From: Galactobacillus timonensis | GTDB lineage: Bacteria; Bacillota_I; Bacilli_A; Erysipelotrichales; Erysipelotrichaceae | Assembly (NCBI RefSeq): GCF_900240265.1 | Contig: NZ_LT964739.1 | Span: 1 to 55,945 of the forward strand | Direction of reading: 5' to 3' | Length of the DNA stretch: 55,945 bases | Shown here: positions 51,108 to 55,945 of the stretch, piece by piece | Layout of the letters: each line of letters begins with the position of its first letter | Position numbering within the stretch: position 1 is the stretch's first letter | The notes under the pieces: generated by a model | Seen by the model: the letters and a program-made list of their open reading frames with translations, nothing else | What the model was told of the DNA's origin: nothing | Databases searched by the model: none | Made by a program: the position numbers and the translations under genes

Positions 51108-52337
51108 TCATCGAATGACAGGATCTGTATCCAGCGGATACACCACATGATCCAGAATTCCGTTCATATAGGCAATCGCGATGCCGTAGTTCGTCATCGG
51201 AACACCGGCCTGCTTCGCCCGCGCAATACGCGAAAGAATATGGGCACGGTTGAACATACAGCCGCCGCACTGAATGATGAGATCATAGGAAGAAAGATCC
51301 TGGGGAAAATCCGCTCCCGAGCATATATCGACCCGGATCCCCTCCCCTCTCCGTTTCCTTATCAGGCGGGGAATCTGGATGCGTCCGATATCCTCCTGCA
51401 TCGGTACATGGGAACAGATTTCGGCAATCAGCACATGCCCGTCCGCAGGCAGATCATCAATTGCCTTCGCGCTTTCCACGTAGTAGGAAATATCGCCCTT
51501 ATACGCCGCAAATAATACGGAGAACGAAGTCAGCCGCGTCCCTGCCGGCAGATGATCATAGACATAGCGGTAGGCTTGCGAATCGGTAATGATCAGGGCC
51601 GGCGGATTCTTCAAAGAGGCAATTGAAGAATCAAGTTCCTCCAACGCACAGCTGACAATGATGCAGTGCTTCTCCAGCAGGCTGCGGATCGTCTGGGCTT
51701 CCGGCTGAATGAGACGGCCTTTGGGTGCCTGAGGATCCTGGGGCATCACCAGCATAACAACATCCCCGGCCTGCACAAGACTGCCGGTAATGGAACGCGG
51801 CGCATTCAGATCCCCGGCCGCCCTGACCAGAGCCTCCCGCAGACTGCTGATACCGTTTTTTGTCAGCGAGCTGACCGTTACGCACGGGATACCGAGCGAA
51901 GATACGAAGCTGCACTTTTTCGCAAGTTGCTGGGAAGAAACAAGATCAGCCTTACTGATGACGCCGATGACTGAAGTTCCTTTGGCAAGCAGACGCTCGC
52001 ACCATTGCGATTCAAGGGAATAATCATCATCCTGCCCGGAAAACAGAACGATGGCGATATCGCATTCCTCCGCAGCTTTGATGCTTGCCTGTACACGCTG
52101 TTTCCCCAGTACGCCGGAGTCATCGATGCCGGCCGTATCAAGAAGCGTGACGGCGCCGATGCCATGGATTTCCATCGCCTTATGCACCGCATCGGTGGTG
52201 GTGCCGGGTGTATCTGAAACAATTGATACCTGCTGATGAACGAAGGCATTGATCAAAGATGATTTGCCGCTGTTCATCTTTCCGAAAAAACCGATATGCA
52301 GACGTTCGCCTGCGGGTGATGATACTGTTCCATTCAT
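51108..52337 (-). CDS. hydF: [FeFe]-hydrogenase maturation GTPase HydF
   Basis: A 409-aa scaffold on which the di-iron subcluster of [FeFe] hydrogenase is assembled. The G-domain has GKMNSGKSS, PGTTTDAV, DTAG and SKAD. The C-terminal iron-sulfur domain carries the diagnostic CxH (EICSHVP) and, about 50 residues on, CGGCMFNR. It starts one base after the ABC ATPase stop, so it is translationally coupled to an iron transporter. HydE, HydG and the hydrogenase are not in the window. Confidence 0.92.
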   Translation of the reverse strand: MNGTVSSPAGERLHIGFFGKMNSGKSSLINAFVHQQVSIVSDTPGTTTDAVHKAMEIHGIGAVTLLDTAGIDDSGVLGKQRVQASIKAAEECDIAIVLFSGQDDDYSLESQWCERLLAKGTSVIGVISKADLVSSQQLAKKCSFVSSLGIPCVTVSSLTKNGISSLREALVRAAGDLNAPRSITGSLVQAGDVVMLVMPQDPQAPKGRLIQPEAQTIRSLLEKHCIIVSCALEELDSSIASLKNPPALIITDSQAYRYVYDHLPAGTRLTSFSVLFAAYKGDISYYVESAKAIDDLPADGHVLIAEICSHVPMQEDIGRIQIPRLIRKRRGEGIRVDICSGADFPQDLSSYDLIIQCGGCMFNRAHILSRIARAKQAGVPMTNYGIAIAYMNGILDHVVYPLDTDPVIR

Positions 52338-52338
52338 A

Positions 52339-53160
52339 TTATTCTTTCCTCGATCCTGATTGATCCGGCTTCTTCTCTGCCAGTGACACCGGAACCATGG
52401 ATACGTATTCCTTTCCGTCGATTGTTTCCTTGTGCAGGTGGACACGGACGCCGAATGCCTCCTGCATCGTCTCTTCATTCAGCACCTCTTCCGTCCTGCC
52501 GAAGATCGGCCGCGTGTGGGTCAACAGAAGCGTGTCATCGGCAATCGCAAAGGCGTGATCCGCGGAGTGTGTATTCAGAAGAATCGTCAGTCCCTTCTGA
52601 TGACTCAATGTATCGAGCAGATTCATGATGCGCAGCTGATTGGCAAGATCGAGTCCCGTCTCCGGCTCATCAAGAACCAGGATCTTCGGCTCCGCCGCCA
52701 GGGCTCGGGCAATCAGTACAAGCTGCCGCTCGCCGCCGCTGATCTCATCACAGGAACGCTCACGAAGATCTTTCACTCCGGCAGCGGCCATGGCTTTTTC
52801 GGCAATGGCCCGATCATGATCCGTCGGCATCTCAAAGAAGTGAAGATACGGTCCCCGTCCCAGCAGTACCATTTCTTCAACGGAATAGCTGAAGGTCAAC
52901 GTACGTGCCTGCGGAACATAGGCACACAGGCGCCAGAAAGCGGAGCCATGCATCGAGAGACGTGAGACGCCATCGATCAGCACACTGCCGCTGTCCGGCT
53001 TCAAAAGGCCAAGGACACATTTGAGCAGCGTCGTCTTGCCGGCACCATTGGGGCCAAGTACAGCCATGATCCTGCCATCATCAACCCGAAACGATACATT
53101 CTCAAGCACGGGGTGGGAATGATCGTAGGAAAAACAGATGTCTCTTCCTTCAACATTCAT
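52339..53160 (-). CDS. Iron-siderophore-type ABC ATPase
   Basis: A 273-aa FecE/FhuC-type ATPase. Walker A GPNGAGKTT, signature SGGERQLVLIARAL, Walker B ILVLDEPETGLD and the later switch His in NTHSADHA. It overlaps the permease gene by four bases and is followed by hydF. The normal signature LSGG is ISGG here. Confidence 0.92.
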   Translation of the reverse strand: MNVEGRDICFSYDHSHPVLENVSFRVDDGRIMAVLGPNGAGKTTLLKCVLGLLKPDSGSVLIDGVSRLSMHGSAFWRLCAYVPQARTLTFSYSVEEMVLLGRGPYLHFFEMPTDHDRAIAEKAMAAAGVKDLRERSCDEISGGERQLVLIARALAAEPKILVLDEPETGLDLANQLRIMNLLDTLSHQKGLTILLNTHSADHAFAIADDTLLLTHTRPIFGRTEEVLNEETMQEAFGVRVHLHKETIDGKEYVSMVPVSLAEKKPDQSGSRKE

Positions 53161-54209
53161 GCGTGAATTCCTCCCGTGCGCCGCAGAAGAATAATGAATA
53201 CCGGCGCCCCGATCAGGGCCGTAAGGATCGACACTGGAATCTCAGCCGCACTGATACAGCGGGCAAAAGTATCCGTCACCAGCATGAACAGGCCGCCGAT
53301 CACGATACATGCCGGTTGGCAGCGCATCGTATCATTGCCCACGAGCATACGGCATATATGAGGAACCAGCAGGCCGACCCAGCCGATGACGCCGCAGACA
53401 GATACAACCGCCGCCGTGATGGCAGAAGCCGAAAAGATCACAAGAAACCGTACGAGCGGAAGATTGAGGCCAAGACTTTCCGCCTCTTCCCTGGAAAGGG
53501 AAAGAACGTTGAGTCTGAAACGCAGCGCCGTCAATAATACGATGCCCAGCAGAATCAAAGGGGCCGCCGTCAACAGCGACTGCCGCGTAACACCGGAGAA
53601 GCTCCCCATGAGCCAGAACGTAATCTGGGGCAGCTGATCCAGTGGATCCGCAGTGAACTTTGTAATGGATACCAGAGCCTGAAACAGAGCGGAAATCACA
53701 AGCCCTGCGAGAATGACATAAACCATCGATCCGCTGCGATAGCGATCACTGCGGCCCGTGATCAGAAACACGAGGCCGACAGCAGCGGCTCCCATCCAAA
53801 GAGAGAGCTGCTGAACACCTGCCGAGTGAAAGCCGAGCAGAATGGCAAGACAGGCGCCGAACGAGGCACCGTCTGCTGTCCCGAGTGTGTCTGGCGTTGC
53901 AAGAGGATTCGAGAAGAGACACTGAAAGGCCAGGCCGCTGACCGCAAGGCCGGATCCGGCAAGAATGCTCAGAAGAATGCGGGGCAGACGTACATTGAAA
54001 ATGATGGTGTGGATGCTGGAGACGGCTGTCCCCTGTCCGATCAGTTCCTTCAGCACCGTAGAAAAAGGAATGGGATAGCGTCCCATCCCCAGCGCCGCCA
54101 CCGCCGCCACCAGGAGCAGAACGATACCTGCAAGCATCACGGTGCGAAACCGCCGGCTGTCCTTTTTCAGATTGTCCGTATTGGCATTCGAAGACGAAGT
54201 CCGCTTCAT
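53157..54209 (-). CDS. FecCD-type iron transporter permease
   Basis: A 350-aa permease with nine to ten helices and the FecCD motifs (LPRILLSILAGSGLAVSGLAFQ; GVIGWVGLLVPHICRMLVG). A Ser/Asn-rich N-terminus precedes TM1. The start at 54209 was chosen over 54266. No substrate-binding protein is next to it. The family imports siderophores, heme or cobalamin. Confidence 0.92.
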   Translation of the reverse strand: MKRTSSSNANTDNLKKDSRRFRTVMLAGIVLLLVAAVAALGMGRYPIPFSTVLKELIGQGTAVSSIHTIIFNVRLPRILLSILAGSGLAVSGLAFQCLFSNPLATPDTLGTADGASFGACLAILLGFHSAGVQQLSLWMGAAAVGLVFLITGRSDRYRSGSMVYVILAGLVISALFQALVSITKFTADPLDQLPQITFWLMGSFSGVTRQSLLTAAPLILLGIVLLTALRFRLNVLSLSREEAESLGLNLPLVRFLVIFSASAITAAVVSVCGVIGWVGLLVPHICRMLVGNDTMRCQPACIVIGGLFMLVTDTFARCISAAEIPVSILTALIGAPVFIILLRRTGGIHA

Positions 54210-54228
54210 TCCCCTATTATAAACGGAA

Positions 54229-55557
54229 TCAGAAGAAGCGCCCATCCTCAAACAGCCGTGTCTCACGCCGCAGGTAAATGTAAATCAAAAGAGCCGAGAG
54301 CCATTCACTCAGGCCAAGTGCGCAATAGACCCCCTCCGCGCCAAAGCAGCGCGAGAGTACAAACAGCGTAACCAAAGGCATGATCAAGGAGCGCAGCAGT
54401 GCTGAAGCTGCGCAGGCGCGCTGCTGCAGGATCCCCTGCAGCAAGTATGCGGCGAGGATATTGAATCCCAGCATAACGAACGTGGGCATATACCGCCGCA
54501 TGATGTAGGGGCCAAGGACCGCATTGGCATCACTGCCCATAAAGAGATAAAGAATCTGTCTGGGGAGAATCTCGCCGAACGCGAAGATGCAGATGCCGAT
54601 TACCATTGCCGTGCGCAATCCCAAACGGAAGAAGGAGCGTACCCTCTCCGTTTTCCCGGCGCCATGGTTGACGGACGCTCCCAGCTGCACGGTCTGTCCG
54701 ACGCCGGCAAATACAGCCTGAGCAAGAAGGGCGATCGTATTGAGGACACCATAGACGCCAAGTGCCTCCGTGCCGCCGTAGATAAGCATGGTCTGGTTCA
54801 TGACGATGTTCATTCCAATCGTTCCAAGGTCAATCAGCAGTGAACTGATGCCGGTGCGGAACACGGAATGAAAGTAGCGGAAGGGATGCGAAACCTTCAC
54901 AAACCGCAGTGTATTTTTCTTTGACACAAAATGACTGAGCATGATGACATCCTGCACTGCCGTCCCAATTACAGTAGCTGTCGCTGCGCCGGCAACGCCC
55001 ATGTTCATCGGAAAAACAAGGAACCAGTCCAGAAAGATATTGATCATGCCGCCCGTCAATACGGCGCGGAACGCACGTTTCGGATCCCGATCAAGACGCA
55101 GGAATGCCGCAAAGAAATCCGGTCCGACAATGATTGGCAGAAAGCCGATTACGATTCTGCCATAGGCATAGGCGGTCGAAAAAATCTCCTCGTTTGCGCC
55201 AAGTGCGACGAGAATATCCTTCAGCTTCCACAGGCACAGCAGCCAGGATGCCACAGTGACTAAGGCGCAGCCGATGGCTGCGATGGTGAAGTACTGCAGC
55301 CCTTCTTCCTTCTTTCCTCTGCCAAGGGCGTTGCCCATATGGACACTTCCGCCCAGGGCAAACAGCGATGCCAGAACATACATCAATGTATACAGGGGAT
55401 TGATAACCGCAATCGCAGCTGTACCGACAGCACCGGCATACTGGCCGACCGCGATCGTATCAACGAACGAGTAAATCGACATCGCAAGCGCCGCTCCCAG
55501 GGTCGGAACCAGATAGGAGCGGTAGATCGAATGCACATTGTCCTTCAGAAAATCCAT
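54229..55557 (-). CDS. MATE-family multidrug exporter
   Basis: A 442-aa membrane protein with twelve predicted helices in two MatE halves (MSIYSFVDTIAVGQYAG; second repeat starting near residue 230). Exports cationic compounds using Na+ or H+. GGAGG precedes the ATG. It ends 20 bp before the FecCD gene and is probably read through into it. Confidence 0.9.
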   Translation of the reverse strand: MDFLKDNVHSIYRSYLVPTLGAALAMSIYSFVDTIAVGQYAGAVGTAAIAVINPLYTLMYVLASLFALGGSVHMGNALGRGKKEEGLQYFTIAAIGCALVTVASWLLCLWKLKDILVALGANEEIFSTAYAYGRIVIGFLPIIVGPDFFAAFLRLDRDPKRAFRAVLTGGMINIFLDWFLVFPMNMGVAGAATATVIGTAVQDVIMLSHFVSKKNTLRFVKVSHPFRYFHSVFRTGISSLLIDLGTIGMNIVMNQTMLIYGGTEALGVYGVLNTIALLAQAVFAGVGQTVQLGASVNHGAGKTERVRSFFRLGLRTAMVIGICIFAFGEILPRQILYLFMGSDANAVLGPYIMRRYMPTFVMLGFNILAAYLLQGILQQRACAASALLRSLIMPLVTLFVLSRCFGAEGVYCALGLSEWLSALLIYIYLRRETRLFEDGRFF

Positions 55558-55628
55558 GAAACCTCCAAAGTGTCCCCACTATAGCAGGCATATGAAAATT
55601 TTTCAAACCGGCAGATGTGCACGTATGT

Positions 55629-55945
55629 TTGACACTCCCACAGCTAAAGCACGTGGGATTCTTGAGAAGTCTGATTGCTTACGCAATCCTTATTCTCAAA
55701 GGGCTTGCCAACAGCCCTCTACACAGTCCCTCAGCACTGAGGTTCTGTTTACCTTTCCTTGCGATGTTGCACGCTCCGTTGATGTCTGCGTTAACGAGCG
55801 TGTTTTCTTTGGTACTGTACAATCCCCGTTTGATGCGTTTGCCTGAGAATGTACCGGCATACGGATGTTTTGTGTCGTACACCGGAATCGCGTCACCGTC
55901 TAAGAACGATGCCTTTGACGTGTACGATTCTTCCGTTTCGATGTA
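55629..55945 (-). mobile_element. IS200/IS605-group element, right-end part
   Basis: The 3' part of tnpB plus a right-end hairpin TCCCAC/GTGGGA (55636-55641/55653-55658) with an 11-nt loop, as in IS605-group ends. The remainder lies beyond the window edge. Confidence 0.75.
55679..55945 (-). CDS. tnpB: TnpB RNA-guided nuclease, C-terminal part
   Basis: The last 88 codons of TnpB (IS605 OrfB). Seen are the zinc-finger-side ESYTSKASFLDGD and the RuvC III motif with catalytic Asp in VNADINGACNIARKG. The 5' part lies outside the window. TnpB uses an omega RNA made from its own 3' end and the right end of the element. Confidence 0.88.
   Translation of the reverse strand, partial: YIETEESYTSKASFLDGDAIPVYDTKHPYAGTFSGKRIKRGLYSTKENTLVNADINGACNIARKGKQNLSAEGLCRGLLASPLRIRIA

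Overview
The window reads as a low-to-mid GC Bacillota chromosome. The closest fit is Erysipelotrichia-like, at moderate confidence, judged from protein flavour and gene content only: the cdaA-cdaR-glmM locus, type III pantothenate kinase, ECF-type vitamin uptake, FeoA/FeoB, HydF and Gly/Val/Thr tRNA arrays with encoded CCA. From about 5 kb to 55 kb nearly all genes lie on the minus strand. The exceptions are a nucleotidyltransferase, a diguanylate cyclase, a YfcE-type phosphodiesterase and the insertion sequences.

Layout. (1) 1-4.9 kb is the right end of a prophage or integrative element. It has a leftward early operon (Rad50-like ATPase, small proteins, antirepressor, Cro-like protein), a divergent repressor and a tyrosine integrase that abuts a tRNA-Gly 3' end. 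(2) 4.9-5.2 kb holds tRNA Gly-Asp-Ser. (3) 5.3-15 kb holds deoD, a membrane-anchored MurF-like ligase, an alpha/beta hydrolase, a two-component system and the cdaA-cdaR-glmM operon (c-di-AMP synthesis and peptidoglycan precursor). (4) 15-24.9 kb holds tRNA-Thr, maf, a sugar nucleotidyltransferase, a PAS-GGDEF cyclase, a broken FMN-binding lipoprotein, a CoA-supply operon (ECF S component, coaBC, coaX) ending in an alpha-amylase, yfcE, a duplicated-domain lipoprotein and lactate dehydrogenase. (5) 25-31.9 kb is a maltodextrin-type operon: binding protein, two permeases, LacI regulator, malQ, msmK. Its promoter carries twin LacI-type operators and has an IS1595-type element just upstream. (6) 33.4-35.9 kb is an ISL3-type element. 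(7) 35.9-40.5 kb holds glf, an SDR enzyme, DUF4956 and VTC-domain proteins, and a ketopantoate reductase. (8) 40.5-43.9 kb is an iron operon: mini-regulator, feoA, feoA, feoB and a membrane-tethered HMA protein. (9) 44-48.5 kb holds alr, a stretch of decayed genes and a second, divergent ISL3-type element. (10) 48.6-49.1 kb is a five-tRNA array. (11) 49.2-55.6 kb holds a phosphoesterase, ROK glucokinase, a FecCD permease-ATPase-HydF operon and a MATE exporter. (12) The right edge carries the 3' part of a TnpB gene with an IS200/IS605 right end.

Themes. Both c-di-AMP (CdaA with an unusually long C-terminal extension) and c-di-GMP (GGDEF with I-site) synthesis are encoded. Iron handling and hydrogenase maturation are linked: HydF is translationally coupled to an iron-siderophore-type transporter that has no binding protein here. 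Mobile DNA gathers in three places: next to tRNA-Gly at 4.9 kb, beside the mal promoter, and between alr and the tRNA array. No CRISPR array or canonical defence island is visible. The least-explained signals are an interleaved inverted-repeat leader in the IS1595 element, a possible -1 frameshift in the ISL3 accessory gene, the CdaA tail, the membrane-domain MurF and the phage operator that exactly fills a promoter spacer.
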